From contig CM035306.1 in assembly GCA_002900995.3 (NCBI GenBank), positions 2,666,001 through 2,730,000 of the forward strand: a DNA stretch of 64,000 nt, in the 5' to 3' direction. The notes beneath the pieces are model-generated. The model was not told the DNA's origin and ran no database searches. It saw only the letters and a program-made list of their open reading frames with translations. Positions 1 through 13,600 of the stretch are shown one piece after another. Position 1 is the stretch's first letter, and every line of letters begins with the position of its first letter. A program made the translations under genes and the position numbers. Source of the stretch: Ganoderma boninense (lineage: Eukaryota; Basidiomycota; Agaricomycetes; Polyporales; Polyporaceae).

Positions 1-687
1 ACATCCCCCATACGACGTCGTCGTCATGTACGCGTTGTGTCCACCGAGCCCATACCCATCCTCTTTTTGCGTGCCCTCAATTCTCCTCAATCCCCTGCTT
101 GAATCAAGACCTCCAGGCAACCCAGCGTGACAAGCCTTCAACGTCCCATCGCCCAAATTCAGCTTCTACGTCAAACCCCACCGCGTGTACAATCAAGCTT
201 CAAGGTTCGAAGATCAAACGCGCACGCCTCAATGCGATATCGATTCAACGTGGACTGTGTGATATGAAGACAGAAGCCTGAAGCGCTAGGCAAGAGCGGC
301 AAGCTGAAATGAAGGTCCAACGACCGTGAGATGACGAACCGTCATAAACGTGTGAGCGATCGTTACGAGAATGTTTCTTTTGAGTGTTCCGCAATCCCCG
401 CAACTTGCGAGAGGTGATGTCTAAAGTGCAGGATGATTCAGAGTCCCCCAACGTTCTTTTCCAAGTTCGACACTGGTTGCAAAACTGAGCAAGCAACGGG
501 CAACATCGGTATATTCAAGGCGTGTGCGGGAGCGACAGATTCTACAAGATGCAAGAAACCATATAGATACATTTCGACACTGATTAGCTGGGGATATGGC
601 AGGTACTGTATACGATAGTATTATTGACGGGCAAGACACAGCAGGAAAGCAAGACAGGAGGGCTCTTCAATAGTCGACACTCGGCAG
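1..687. other. no gene recognised
   Basis: Only short open frames occur on both strands, none with a recognisable motif or a convincing splice pattern. The end of the stretch lies just downstream of the small minus-strand gene that stops at 688. Confidence 0.4.
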
Positions 688-1215
688 CTAGAGAGCAGAA
701 CGCCTCTTGAGGCGACGAGATTTAGTTACGGCAACCGCGAGATCCTGCAGCAGTGAACGGACCGCATGAGCAAAGGGACCGAGAAGACAAGCGAGACGCA
801 CAATGATCAAGGACGTGAGACTGCGACGCCTTTTGACGTGAGGCTTTTCGGTGGCACTAGCATTCACGGCGAGGCCTAAATTGACAGCGTCTTCGTGATT
901 CAAGTCTCTCTCCTCCTGCAAAGGCTGAAGCAGTCGACATATGAGCACGCAAGAACGAACTCCAGCAAGTGGAACACGCACCACGGGATCCTCTCCCCCA
1001 GCATTGGCCACCAGTTGCTCGACCGACCGATAATCGACCCTTTGCTTCGATTCGACGTGATCAGCACAGCGCCCACAAAACACCTCGACAAAACCACTCA
1101 CCATCAAATGATCGACCGGCCTTCGACGCGTTTGGGGGTAGGGGTGGAAGCGAAAGAACACGGACTCGCGATAACTGGGAAGCCGGAGCGTGTCTTTCTG
1201 GAGCTCGTGGGACAT
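688..1215 (-). CDS. small unknown protein, family member A (115 aa)
   Basis: Unrecognised. Proposed exons are 1215-1102, 1044-982, 915-802 and 744-688, all joined in phase 0 (348 nt). Donors are GTGAGT, GTGCGT and GTGCGT. The first exon carries the pattern R-L-P-x-Y-R-x-S-(x)3-R-F-H-P-Y, followed by R-R-P-x-D-x-L-M immediately before intron 1; the second exon starts with a V-D-Y-R motif. The same pattern, interrupted at the same place, is found in the gene at 51838-52433, which supports both models. The C-terminus is basic (KSRRLKRR) and could be a nuclear targeting signal. I see no signal peptide or membrane segment. All three introns (57, 66, 57 nt) are multiples of three without stop codons, so an unspliced 175-residue reading is also open. 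Function unknown; this could be a lineage-specific gene. Confidence 0.5.
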   Translation of the reverse strand: MSHELQKDTLRLPSYRESVFFRFHPYPQTRRRPVDHLMVSGFVEVFCGRCADHVESKQRVDYRSVEQLVANAGGEDPVVRVPLAGVRSCVLICRLLQPLQEERDLNHEDAVNLGLAVNASATEKPHVKRRRSLTSLIIVRLACLLGPFAHAVRSLLQDLAVAVTKSRRLKRRSAL

Positions 1216-3303
1216 GGTGGCGAAGGAAGGGAAGACGATGTCGGGTTTCCTCGGTGTTTTCAGCATGAAGTGTGTGTATGTTAGTCTAATTCCACGCGAG
1301 GGCGGGGAGAAGGGCGGGAGAGGAGTAGAGAGCGAAGGAAGTTGGTTGGGAGCGGTGGGCGAGGGAAGGAGCGAAGAAGGGGTGGGGGCAAGTGCTCGGG
1401 GAGCTGCCAGATTTTAAGGCGAGAGCGTGGGCAATACGGCATGGGCATTAGAGGAAAGCGACGTCGCATCACTACCAAGAGCGGGTTGCTCGCCCGTTCC
1501 CGAGGCACGCAAGGGGCTAGGGCGCTGTCCTAGACCTGCTCCCCGAACGCCCTTGCCTCCGCGCCCGCTCGTTTGGTTCCCAGTATCCCAGATACGCCTC
1601 TCGCCATACCTACCTTCAAGACTCTGGCAAGGCACGCAAGTCACGTCAATTCGCGGACTTTCATGCAACCTACCCTCAAGCCTTTGACGTCGACTGGAAG
1701 ATGTTCAAAACGGAAAACGCGACCAGAGGATGGCAGCCTGCAAGCGACTATCCCAGCAGTCGACGCCCACCCCCCAGGCGACATTAGCAGCACCAGTCGA
1801 CGAACATGTCTCACCAGTCTCCTGAAGTTCAACGACAAACCGCGGAGCTGGATTTACGACGGCCGTGGCGCAACGCGACAACGGAGCTGCCGATCGCACT
1901 GAGGACAACCTCGCTGGTGAGTACGCTGATCAATATTATGCATTGCTCGTGGCGAACGTAGGTACCACACCTCCAAATCACCTTCAAGACATGTTCAAAC
2001 TCCTCATCTCTGCTCGCTGCACCCTTACACCGTCCGGACTCTGACGTCCAGCGGGGTGGTTGTGGGAGCGTGACATGGGCGTCACATCCTGTCACGTCCT
2101 CGGTGCCATGCCCGGAATCAAAGGCGAGTCGTGTTGTCCATTGAGTTGAAATGCGCTGCACGTGTTCGTACAGAAACATTCCAATCCAGTTCATGAGAGC
2201 ATTGGATATGGTCTATGGACCTCTCCGACGACCGTCCTGACGTTTTACGTCGGCATGAGGTCCAGCCAGTCCGACTTCGAAGGACGAAGACGACAAATGG
2301 AATTCCACCGGAACGGTCATTTGTGAACAAGAACGAGCCACTCACCTAGGTCCTACATTCACCCACGGGCCGTAGGTTTTGTTTCGCCCCGGGACAAGAG
2401 CCTCAGAACTCATCCCGCTATGGCGTACCCTATTGGGCCAACGTCGACCACGGCGTCCGTCAGCGCGACGTGAACAAGCCTCTAGCATTCCGAGACGCAC
2501 GAATGTGGCAAATGGAAATATCGCAAGCTATTGCGACACGGGACACCTGAAAATGCAAGCCCTCGTAACGGTCAAGGCATTCCACGACTCCTCCGGCTTT
2601 GAACTGCAGGATGGCGCGGACCAGGAATCCAATTCGACTGTCCGACAGTTTTTGAGGGTGTGCGACATGACGGAAGTGACTTGTTGGGCCAAGAACGACG
2701 CGACAAGAGTGCTGAGGCCGGAGAAGACGGCAATACGGTCAAGGCCGACATGAAAGTGATTGCAGCGGTGAACGGCACCCGAAGATTCCGACAGACAGCA
2801 AGCGCACCAAAATGGGAGAACGAGGAGACGACGCAGACGGTGCTGGTCGTATGCCTAGGAGAGCAAGTTGGATGAGAGGCGTCGAGGGGGGCCGACGACG
2901 TTCGAATAGGAGGTTGAGAAAAACGGGCGCCAGAGACGTTGTGGCCAGGAGAAGATTGCTGGCCGCCGCCTGAGGGAGGTCCAGAGTGTCGCGAGTACGT
3001 TGTCTTCCCGTTAACTCATCTCCCAGGCGCATCTGATAGCCCACGTTGGTAGAGGAACTCAGGAAGAAAGAGCAGGACGTGAAGCGGTGGGACCTGGTGG
3101 GACACGATCCGAGGTGGTGGATGGCGCGACCGAGGCGCGACGGTCCGCGGTTGTCGTTGGTCGATGCGTCGCGAGGACGTCCCGCGGCGGGCAGCGGCGC
3201 GACATCGATCTCACCGTAGGCGCACGGCACCGATCGCACAACCAAGCGACATCGAAAATCAGAAACAACTCCGATCCCCCCTAAATAGTATGCTCCGCAA
3301 CGT

Positions 3304-3331
3304 CTCAAGCCTCAGGCCTCAGGCCTCAGGG
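3304..3331. repeat. short tandem repeat, four 7-mers
   Basis: Four consecutive units of CTCAGGC, the first and last with one change each. Confidence 0.8.
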
Positions 3332-4210
3332 AGCAACGTCAATCGTTACTGATCCTGGTTACGCAGACTCGCCCGCAGTCCACCACTCTTCACGACGGCA
3401 TGAGGTTCTGGCTTCGAGCTACAAGCTTTAAAACTTCAAGTCAGCTCGTTGGCTGGTCGCCGAACATACTTTCAAATGAGGCCGAAGCTTGTCATGTATC
3501 CGAGAGAATTGGCATCACTTCGCCGTCATGTCATCGCGAGTCGATTCACGCGATGACCTTTAATAGCGCAGTACAAGGCATACTTACGTTCAACATCCTT
3601 CGTGCATCGTAACGTATATTTCCCAGATTTTGCGTTTCCGCCCCCTCACCTATCGCGCTTTCTTAGTAGGGACCTACCGGACGAATTGCCGTTGCTGATC
3701 ATCATCTCGAGAAAAATAAGACAATCCTCTCGTCATACCGCATACCCCTTGTATCCTACGGCAGACGATACTTAAATGGCCTTGTTGTTGCGTGGAGCAT
3801 ACCCCTCTCAACCACCCATCACGCCAGTACTTTCGGGCTCACTTCGGTCGTCAATCGACATCTATCGGAGCTGGGCTTGTAGTATTCGCATTAACTCGAC
3901 CTATACAAGTGCTGTACTTGAGACCTGTTACAACGTTCGATCTCGTCAGAAATCGAGCACTGAGAATGAATGCACGAGAGTGGGCAAAGTTATTGTATCT
4001 CCTACAGTTTTCAAAAGGACCCTTGATCTATGTTCAGCTGATGATCGACCTGCCCACTAGATATTCCCGAGGGGGCCGAGCCAGATATCTGTTGAGCCAC
4101 CTTTGAAATTGAATGGACCACCTCGAATTCGGCCATATGCCACTACAGTAGGGTGCCTGCATGCCTTTCTCGGTCTCACGTCTGAGAAACCTACTTATGG
4201 CGATCGGCTA

Positions 4211-4234
4211 TTGACGCGTTGACGCGTTGACGCA
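4211..4234. repeat. short tandem repeat, three 8-mers
   Basis: Three units of TTGACGCG, the last with a final A. No gene nearby on this side; probably simple sequence. Confidence 0.75.
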
Positions 4235-4770
4235 GTCTCATACCAAGACCATCCCGCGTGGACGTTCACGTGCGAGGGGTTTGGTACGATCCTACGCGTT
4301 GACGTACAAACACCACCCATCCGCAGCGATCTGCCAATTAAGGCAGGAAGGTCAAGTCGCGAGATGGTTGCATAATTGTATCTCATACTGCACGTTCTCC
4401 TGTGGCCGGTCAATTGAACGACACAAATGCGGGGAACGACAATCGCATGTCAACGGTGTACACCGCCGTATCTAACTAACACCACGGCAGAACCTCGACC
4501 CTCCCCAGTAGATCTATGTGGTCGATATGCCGGCGATGGACGGGACGACAGCCATACTAGTGCTAGCACAAGTATCGGGATGACATGCCTGTGCCTTGGC
4601 GAGAATAAATCGGCCATTTCTTTTGGCAGGATCACCGAAGCTCGGGCGCGGCACCAATGGATGTGGGACGATTGGGCTGTCACCTGGGCCAGCACGATCC
4701 GACAATACATAACATTGACGAACGAAACCTGACGTGGACGACAAATGCGTACATAGTCTAGTATGTCCGT

Positions 4771-6696
4771 CTATGCGGCAATGAGCTCGTCAACCACCAT
4801 CCCCGCACGAACGCCGAGGATGCTCAGGAGCGACTCGCTCAAGCCGTGCGTCGCCTGCGTGCAACCCTGGAGGTAGATGCGAGGTCCGTTCATGGACTCC
4901 TCTTCTTTCTCCGGAAGTAGCCGGTACGAGCGAGAGATGCGAACCTTCGACGGGCTTATCTCGCCGACGAGCTTGCTGTGGTCCGAGTTGGGGGTGTCGG
5001 GGGTCTGGGGGGTCGAAAAGCCGTCGCTGGTCGACGATGAAGTGACATGAGAAGCAGGCATGCCGAGGTCGGCGAACAGGGGGGGAATGGCCGGAGAGCT
5101 CGCCTCAGCTTCAGTGACGAGCTGAATGGTGGAGCTCTTGATTCCGAATTCATCGGCAAGGTTGGAAGACACGAGGAATTTCATCCATGAGTCGCGTTCG
5201 TACCCCGTGCCACAGAACACGACGTCATACGTCTTCTGCATGACGGCGCGGTTGAGAACGCCATGCATCGTGAGACGAACCGATTCGCCGTACGTGGATT
5301 CGTCGGAGGGAGGAATGATTTCAGCCGCAAAGACAGAATTGTGAGGACGGAGGGTGATTCTCGTTCGGTTTGATTCCTCATCTTTACCGGTTCGCGCCTT
5401 GACTCCGTCGAGAAGCTTCTGGTGATACATTACTTCGTACAGCTACTCGAACCATAATCAGCTCATGTTCACTCATCAGAAACAGGGCTGTCTTACGGAA
5501 TCAATGGTTCGATTGTTGACTACGCTGTAGTTCGTTGGCATGTACTCATGGAGCAAATGTTGGCGATCCCGTTGGGTAGGGAGGCCAAACATCAGGTCTG
5601 TAGCTACATCGAAATTGAGTTTGTCTGCCTCCGGAGGTTTAAGTTAGATCTTACCGTCCGGGTCGAAGATCTCATTGGAGAACGGAGTATCGTCACTGGG
5701 CTTCAACGAACCCTTCCGGAAAATCATATCGAGTTCATGCTTCTTACCCCCCGAGACAGAGAGTGCGTTGAGGCGGTTGTGTAGGTCTAGAAGCACCTCA
5801 GTCGACGATTGACCGGCGCCAATGACCCCGATGCGCAAAGGTCTGGTAGTGTGAGGCAAGGAAGAGAAGAAGGCGTCTGCAGAAGAGATGTACGATGCAC
5901 TATGGATTATGCGGGGATGGGGCGAGAGAATGGACAGCGCAGGGGGGAGTTTGGGGGAACCGCCCGGGGAAAGGATAATATTTCCTAAGGGGGGTTAGTC
6001 AGACGAGATGGCGAGCGTGGAACTACAGTTCATCGATGGGAACACGCACTTGATCTCCTGAGGAACTCTTCTCCACTCTCTACGTCGCGACTACGGACCT
6101 CTACGGTACCATCATCGCAGCGAGTGATACCGACGACTTCCTCGCCATATCGCACCTGGATACCGCGCTTCTGGACATAGTCGGCGGCCCAGGAAAGATA
6201 ATCGGAATATTCTTTGCGAGTGGGCGTGAAGCTGCCGCGGTTGATGAAGGTGAGCAGCCGGCCTTGAGAATGGAGGTAGGCTAGGAATGTGATGGGTGAT
6301 TGAGGGGAACGCAACGTCGCCAGATCTTTCAGAAAACTGGAGGAGTGGTGGAGAAGTTAGCTTGCATGTTTCCCATCGCCGAATGGCGATACACAAACCT
6401 GATCTGCATGCGTGAGTTGGGGAGTAGCATGCCGGGATGCCACCGGAATCCATTTTGCTTCTCAATGAACAAAACCTCCTGGAGAGGCACACGAGGCTAG
6501 TCGCATATACGCCGTATGAGGGCAGCGCAATGATAAGTCCATGCTGATCAGTATGAATGGGTACGGGTGGGCTTACACATGAGGGCTCGGGATTCGCCCA
6601 CTTGTCGACGATAGCACCAGCTATGGCTACATTGGCGGGGCCGAAGCCCAGGCCGATGACGTCGTACAGCGCGGAGGTTGTTGGTTGGGAGGGCAT
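4771..6696 (-). CDS. sidA: L-ornithine N5-monooxygenase (siderophore biosynthesis)
   Basis: FAD- and NADPH-dependent enzyme that hydroxylates the side-chain nitrogen of L-ornithine, the first committed step to hydroxamate siderophores. Exons are 6696-6577, 6478-6399, 6336-6050, 5984-5655, 5597-5497 and 5442-4771, giving 529 residues, normal for the family. The FAD motif G-L-G-F-G-P-A-N lies at residues 15-22, the family block around F-R-W-H-P-G-M-L-L-P follows in exon 2, the NADPH motif G-A-G-Q-S-S near residue 212, and the typical C-terminus A-T-H-G-L-S-E-S-L-L-S near the end. The start at 6696 places the FAD motif at the usual distance from the N-terminus. It is transcribed away from the peptide synthetase gene at 7658, and both share one promoter, consistent with co-regulation by iron. 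The basidiomycete counterpart in Omphalotus is omo1. High confidence in family, good confidence in exons. Confidence 0.93.
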
Positions 6697-7657
6697 CGAA
6701 GAAGGCGGGCAGGCCGCGAGAAAAGCTGGTGAAGAAGGGAAAGGTACGTCTTGGTGGTGGGTAGTTCGGGAGTAGTGCTCTGAACCTTTTAAACCGCGGT
6801 CGGAAAAGGCGATAGGCAGACATGTGTCATTCCCGCGGTTGATACGATCACACCGTCCTCCCAAGCCCAAGTGTCCAGCATGGCGTAGGCCGGCAGTGGG
6901 GTTCAACAGAGGACGGCAAAACGCTGGGTTTGGAAGGTTTCCCGGCGCCGGATTGACCAGGGCGGTGGGAGAGGGAGGGTGTCTCTGGCTGTCCAGACCA
7001 CACGGGGCGTGGCCCAAAGATGGTCGTGCGGGGCTGTGGACGTGCAGGGTGGGCCCAGACGAGTGTCGCAGAGGCTGCAGGGCGAGGGTGGGACGGGGAC
7101 GGAGGCGGAGACGGGAAATCAGAACGCAGGCTCCGACTATCTGATTAGATCGGTTTTCCCGCGTGTATCCATCTAATCACCCTCCGCAGCAGCCCAGACA
7201 ATCTGATTAGATAAGATCAGGCCGACCCCCGCATCGGCGCACGTCGCCCAATCCTTGCTCCTTGCTCCTCTCGCCTGCCCCCGTCCCGCATGGCTCCTGC
7301 GATGGCTCGGTCCCTCTCGGTCCAATGTACTCGCCCCCGTGTTTCGCAATTTGCTATAACACATCCTTGGCACCCCCTCCGATTATTCCGAATCTGCCGT
7401 TTTGCCGCATTCCCGGTCGGTAACACGCGACACTGAACATTGCGTGCTTCCAAGTCCCCTCCCCAAGTCGAGACACCCAACCGTTCTAGCACCGGAACCA
7501 CTCAGTCGTCGTCGCCCCCTCTGTCCTCGTCCAAGCCGCGACGGGACTCCTTGTTCTCCAACTCAGAGGTCAGTGCTAATAACAGGCCGAACCTTGTCAC
7601 ACGTCCACCCGGCCCGTTTGCTCAACCGTTCCGTCCTCTTACTTAGCAGTCTCCTCG
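6697..7657. promoter_or_regulatory. shared divergent promoter of the siderophore genes, with GATA-type sites
   Basis: This 961-bp interval separates the two siderophore genes. Sites fitting HGATAR occur at 6810-6815 (plus, CGATAG), 7137-7142 (minus, AGATAG) and 7209-7214 (plus, AGATAA). The 12-mer ATCTGATTAGAT occurs twice, at 7139-7150 and 7201-7212, with a partial inverted copy ATCTAATCA at 7171-7179; the GATA sites overlap the two 12-mers. Fungal siderophore genes are known to be repressed under iron by GATA factors such as Urbs1 and SreA, so this cluster is a plausible iron-control region. Binding itself is inferred. Confidence 0.55.
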
Positions 7658-10600
7658 ATGTCGACCACGTCTGTTACCACCCTTGGGTCCCCGCCCCCCA
7701 CCGATCCCCAGGGCGGACACGCCGACTATGACCAGATTCTCTCAGGCTATACACACTACGACTTCCCCGATCTCTCGTCCCGGCGCTTCGCTCCCGATTC
7801 GCTGCAGACCGTCTCACAGTCCTTAGGCCCCGGTGTTGATCAGGACACGACCGTCCCATTCACCACTTTAGTCGCTGCTACTGCACGCGTCCTCGGTGCC
7901 TACTGTAGTTGCCGGGACACGCTTCTCGCCATCTCGGATGTCAAGGAAGCTCTGGTCCTTCCCGTGAGAGTCCAATGGGGCGAAGCGACCTCTTGGAAGG
8001 ACGCCATTACGGCCATTTCTTACACACTCGCAGATCCCCGCTCTCCACGCATTCACCCTGATCTCCTCCGACGTGCGCTCGATCTTAACGCAAAGCAGTT
8101 CCCCGCTTTGGCGTTGCTCAATCCTGGCCCGCTCCCACAACCTACCATCGGTGGTTATTTTCCCATTGTCTTGGTCACTGACCAGCAAAGCGCCCAAATG
8201 TCAATAACCGCCTCTGAGCGAGTCCTGCACCCTTCGCAATCTACCCTCCTCCTGTCGCAAATCGTCGCACTCGCCAAGTATGCTATTTTGGCCCCGCAAT
8301 CCTCTATGGACGCTCTACCTCAGTTGCCTTTAGATTTGCTGTCATCCTACGACAAGCAGTCCATTGAAACCCGTATGTCCACCGAACATCTCGTCCCGCT
8401 AACCAAATACGCTATGGACCACCTTACGTTGCGGGCACTCGGATCCCCTGACGCCATCGGCGTACGATGGTACCCAGACCTCTCTACCGATATCCCCATT
8501 TCCTCCTTCGTCCCTGAAACCCTCACCAATGCGGAGTTCGACCAAAAAGCAAACCGACTAGGCCGCTGGCTGCTCAGAATCGGTTTGAAGAAGGGACGTT
8601 CCGTCGCCATCTGCATGAAGAGGGATTTGTGGTTCCACATCGCGTTCATAGGTGTCCTTCGAGCGGGTGGTTGCTACGTTCCGGTAAGCATATACCGCGA
8701 ATCTCGGTTAGAGGAAGCGTCACCGATCTTCTTCATGATACTCTGAATTCTTAGATCGACTCGGAGCTTCCAGCGGAACGGCAGCAATTCATCGTGAAAG
8801 ACTCCGATGCACAATTCATTTTGTCGGCTTCCGATCTACCCTGCTTCTCAGCTCTCGGTAGTACTGCAATTGATTTCATTGATCCTGTTGTCCGAGAAGC
8901 AGTCGAGGCGCAAAGCGCCCAATCACTTCTGGTGCCAGACCCGGACGACCTCGCGTACATTCTGTATACGTCTGGTCAGCTATATCTACTCTTGCGTCAT
9001 TTAAACGATCTCATTCGGACACAGGAACTACCGGAACACCGAAGGGATGCATTCTTACCCATCGAGGTCTCGGGGAGGCTATTTGGGCTCTCAGCCAGTT
9101 TTGTGCAGCTGCGGAGTTCGCCCCAGGGAAGGGCAACTATTTGTCGCTCGCGTGTGAGTGTCTGTGAAGTGGGTGTAACCCCTGACTGCAAGCTCATTTA
9201 TTTCCACAGCTGTTGCATTCGATGTGCATATTGCAGAGATCATGGTGGCGCTCGCTGTTGGCATCCCAATTCTCTCTGCGCCACGCTCACTCCTGCTCGA
9301 GGACCTCCCATATTACATCACCCATTTACGGGTGTCTCACGTCGGCATTGTCCCTAGCCTCATCGAGGCAACGATGGGTGCTGTGCAGGATGGCGAGGAC
9401 GCGGGCCGTGCGACTGCGCTGCGTTACATTGCCAGTGGGGGTGAGAAGATGAGCGATGCGGTACGTCAGAGAATATCGATATCTATGTGATTCGCCTGAG
9501 CTCGAGGCAGATTCTGGACAAGTGGGCGGATCATCCTAAGGTTCGGCTCGCGAACTTTTATGGGTGAGCTGCATAACAATGACCTAGAGGGGGATATACC
9601 GACCTTTCGTTCCGACAGACCAAGCGAAGTCACCATCGGTTGCGCTGCACGTATGATGGACATTGACACTCCGAGGGCGAACATCGGTCATACTTTCCCA
9701 AACGTCGCTGCGTACATCGTCGACGACAACATGAGTATCGTGCTTCGCGGTGTACCTGGGGAGCTTGTCGTTGAAGGTCCCCTCGTGGGGCGTGGTTACA
9801 TAGGCCGCCCGGACCTCGCTAAGAAGGTATTCATAAAGTTCCCAGACGATGGCACGGAACGGTGGGCCTACCGAACCGGCGATCTTGTTCGCATGATGGC
9901 GGATGGAACCTTGGAAATTATCGGTCGCATCGACACCCAGATCAAGCTGCGTGGTGTACGCATCGAGTCCGAAGGTATATCGTCCATCATCCGAAACGCT
10001 GCACCCGCTACTCATCCGCTGGACGTCCTAACCATTCTCGCCAAACATCCCTCTCTTGGCGTGGACCAGCTAGTCTCCTTCATCGCTTGGGACACTTCCG
10101 TTGGTATTAGCAAGCGGAAGGGCAGGACCCCCTCCATCGTGGCGCCGCCAGATGGATTGCTGCGGTCGCTCAGGAGCGCCTGCGAACGCGAGCTTGCAAG
10201 TTATATGCGCCCTAGTCACGTCATCCCCCTCGACTTCATTCCTCTCAGCAGCAACGGAAAGGCTGATTCGAAGGTTCTCGCGGCACTGTTCCTCGGTCTG
10301 GACCTCAATGTCTTGACCAGCCTTATGACGGGGGACCAATCCACCTCAGCGTCAGGAGACGATCGTACCGAGCTCACAGAAGCGGAGCGAAAGGTCGTCC
10401 AGGTGTTGGGGTCGCACATCAAGGTCCCTCTCGATCGAATTGGGCCCTATGCCAATCTATTCGAGTGCGGGATGGACTCATTAGCGATCACAAGGTTCGC
10501 TTCTGACCTGCGGAAGGCCCTCGGCGTCACGTTGTCCCCAGCGCGAATCATGCAATCCCCGGTGGTTAGCGGCATAGCTGCTCTTGTAGAAACCTATCGT

Positions 10601-13600
10601 TTGGACTCTACCTCAGGGAGGGTTACGGCTTCCCTTTCCCAGTTTGTGTCCTTGGTCGAGGAGGAAACTGCTGTGGACTACTCGGCGGATGTGGTCGCTT
10701 CTATCTTGCCTCCTTTCCCTGTCCAGGAAGGCATTCTATATCGGTCTGCGAACGCGCCCACCATGTATGTCCAACATGTATTGATGCGTTTAGCGTCCAA
10801 TACGTCTGTGAAGGATTTATGCAACGCCTGGAGCGAAGTTGTCGCGCAACACGAGATTCTGCGGTTAGTTTCCTTCCTTCCCCGCTTTTGTTGTTTCCAA
10901 TTTCCAATTGACCCTGTCCACCTATCAGCACTGTCTTCCATTTCGGGAGCAACCTTGTTCAAGTCGTTCTTCTACCAGAGTCATTTTCTCCACAAGTGAT
11001 AAAGAAAACAATTTCCGAGTTCGACGGTTCTGGATTCCAGGGATACTTCACCGAGCAGGAAGCCTCCATCATTGCCCGTGAAATGAACAACCACATCTCG
11101 AAGGTCCCACCCGTCCGAATTTCGCTCTTCAACTCCTCCCAATCGTCCCCAATGTACGCCGTCCTGTCCGTCCATCACGCGCTGTACGACGGGATCGCCC
11201 TTCCTGTCCTATTGCAAGACCTCGAGCGCGCGTACGCTCGTCAGCCTCAGTTGCCCTCTGCGAGTCTTCGTGAGGCCCTCGAACACGTTACGCTCCTGGA
11301 ACAGGAAGGCTCACGTGCGTTCTGGACGTCATATCTCAAGGGCTACCCATGGGAGCGATTGCTCAACCAGTCGGCATCCTCTACCATCGCCGACGTGAAG
11401 TCGACCCCGTTCAAGTTGCCCCTATCGGAACTGCAAAATAAGGCCGCTGGACAGCAAGTGACTCTGCAAGCTCTCCTTATGGCTGCGTATGGATCGCTGC
11501 TGGCACAGTATCTCTATGGTCACGATGACGTGATGTTCGGGGTCAGTGCCTTGAAGGTCACGGAATCTTCCTTGACTGACTGATCCTGACCGGTTGCCTC
11601 CCTTAGGTTATTAGGACTGGGAGAACGATCCCAGTTGACCATGTCGAGACCACCATCTGTCCGATGATCACCGTGGTACCTGCCCGAATCCGTCTTAACG
11701 AGCCCTCAAACGTGCTACAGACGGTGCAGCAAGACATATCCCGCGTTAGCGAGTTCGAACACGTTCCACTCAGCCGTATTCAGAAATGGGTCCAGGGGGG
11801 CGACAAGTCCTTGTTCGACACCCTGTTCTCTATCTCGTTGAAGGAGAAGTGGGAGAGCAATCTGTGGACCATCTTGGAAAGCCAGAACCCAGAACCCGAC
11901 GTGAGGAGGTCCTACACCTCCGCCTGGAAATGTTACTGACACTGGCTCTAGTATATTCTCGCAGTCGAGGTTGTGCTTGACCTCGAACAGGATTCAGCTA
12001 TCGTCCACGCCGCATATACGCCCTCAGACATATCCTCCGAGTTGGTCCTCAACATTCTCAGTAATCTTGAGACGACGGCGGTTCGCATGGCGGATCATGG
12101 CGACTGGAGTCTCCCGCCTCGATCTAGCCTTTCTGCCGCTCCTCGGCGAGGACTTGCAGTGGTCCTCGCTGACGACATTGACGACTTCACAAACGTCGAC
12201 CAGGATTTGGTTGCAGATATCTCCGCCATTTCCTCGGACTTCCTCCGTGTTGACATTAACCTCATCAAAGCGGAGACATCTCTCCTCTCTTTCGGCCTTG
12301 ATTCCATCAAGTCTGTGGGTCTCAGCCGCAAGCTCTCTTCGCAAGACTATCAGTTGTCCTCAGCAGATATCATGAAGTTATCCACGCCTATCCGATTGGC
12401 CGCGTTCATACAACGCTCGAAGGCCTCCAAACCGAACAAGACCCGTCTTTCGGACACCGCTTTCACGGCAGAGTGCGCCAAACTGGCTAATGCTCTTGGT
12501 TTGGATACAATCAAGCTCTCCGAAGACGACTCTGTCAAGGTATATCCTACCACCATTCTTCAAGCCGGAATGTTGTCGCAGGTAAGTTGTGTAATATTTG
12601 CTTCTTCTGTTTCTCATGGGATTTTAGACTATCAGCTCTCGAGGACGTCTGTATGTTCATCTTTTCCCTACCCGCCTTGCCCACGACATCGACATTGACC
12701 GCCTCCGTCAAACTTGGGAGAAGGCGATTGCACTGTTTGCCATTTTGCGGACATCGTTCCATTTTCTTCCCGGTCTAGGCGTATGGTCGCAGGTCGTGCA
12801 TTCGAACGCACCAATTTCATGGTCTCAGCGGCAGTATGACCCTCACGCAAACTTGACCGAGTTGCTCAACCCTCTCCTAGATCTCTCTGACGAGCGCGAC
12901 TTCTTCCGGCGACCTCCGGTCTTCCTTCACTTACTCAAGGCAACCTCCTCGTCCGATGCTCACCGCCTGGTTCTTGTCATGCATCATGCCTTATACGACG
13001 GGTTTGCAATTGCCGGACTGTTCCATGCAGTTGAGCAGCTGTACCGCGGTTCCAGTTTGTCCGTGGACACGCAGTACCATCATTTACTCCCCAACCTGCT
13101 GTGGCAAGAGGAAAACGGAACGCCGTTCTGGATAAACATCCTTCGTGACCTTCGTCACGCTTCTCTTCCTCGCAAGGTAACTCCTCCGAGCGGGATCTCA
13201 GTCCAACAGGTTTGTCTCCCGGTGTCTGTCACCCACGAAGAAATGAGGGAGGCTTCTCGCGATGCAGAGGTCACGCTCCAGTGTATTGGGCAGACTGCCT
13301 TCGCGAAGTTGCTCGCTGTGATGACTCATCGTCGTGACGTAGTCTTTGGCCGTGTCGTGTCTGGAAGGGACCTCCCCGCATCTGAAGAAGTGCTTGGCCC
13401 TATGCTGGTAGGTTTGCGATGTTAGGCCGTACTTATAAGACGCTGACTTCTCTGCAGAATACTGTGCCATGTCGCGTCGTCTTCCAAGAGGGCATTGCGA
13501 ACAAGACACTCCTGAAACATATTCATCATGCCAACGTTGCCTCTATGCCTTGGCTGCACGCATCTCTCCGCGCCGTTCAACGAGAGCTTCGTGTCACTGA

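Larger units (their letters stand above)
1216..4770. other. gene-poor stretch, no gene recognised
   Basis: Several open frames of 60-190 codons exist on both strands, but none shows a known motif, membrane pattern or coherent exon series. The left part should hold the promoter of the small gene ending at 1215 and the right part the terminator of the monooxygenase gene ending at 4771. Two short tandem repeats are listed separately. Confidence 0.4.

Noticed and set aside
2739..3308. 189-codon minus-strand frame
   Set aside because: Composition is Arg/Ser/Pro-rich without a motif, its start is not an ATG, and no exon chain extends it.
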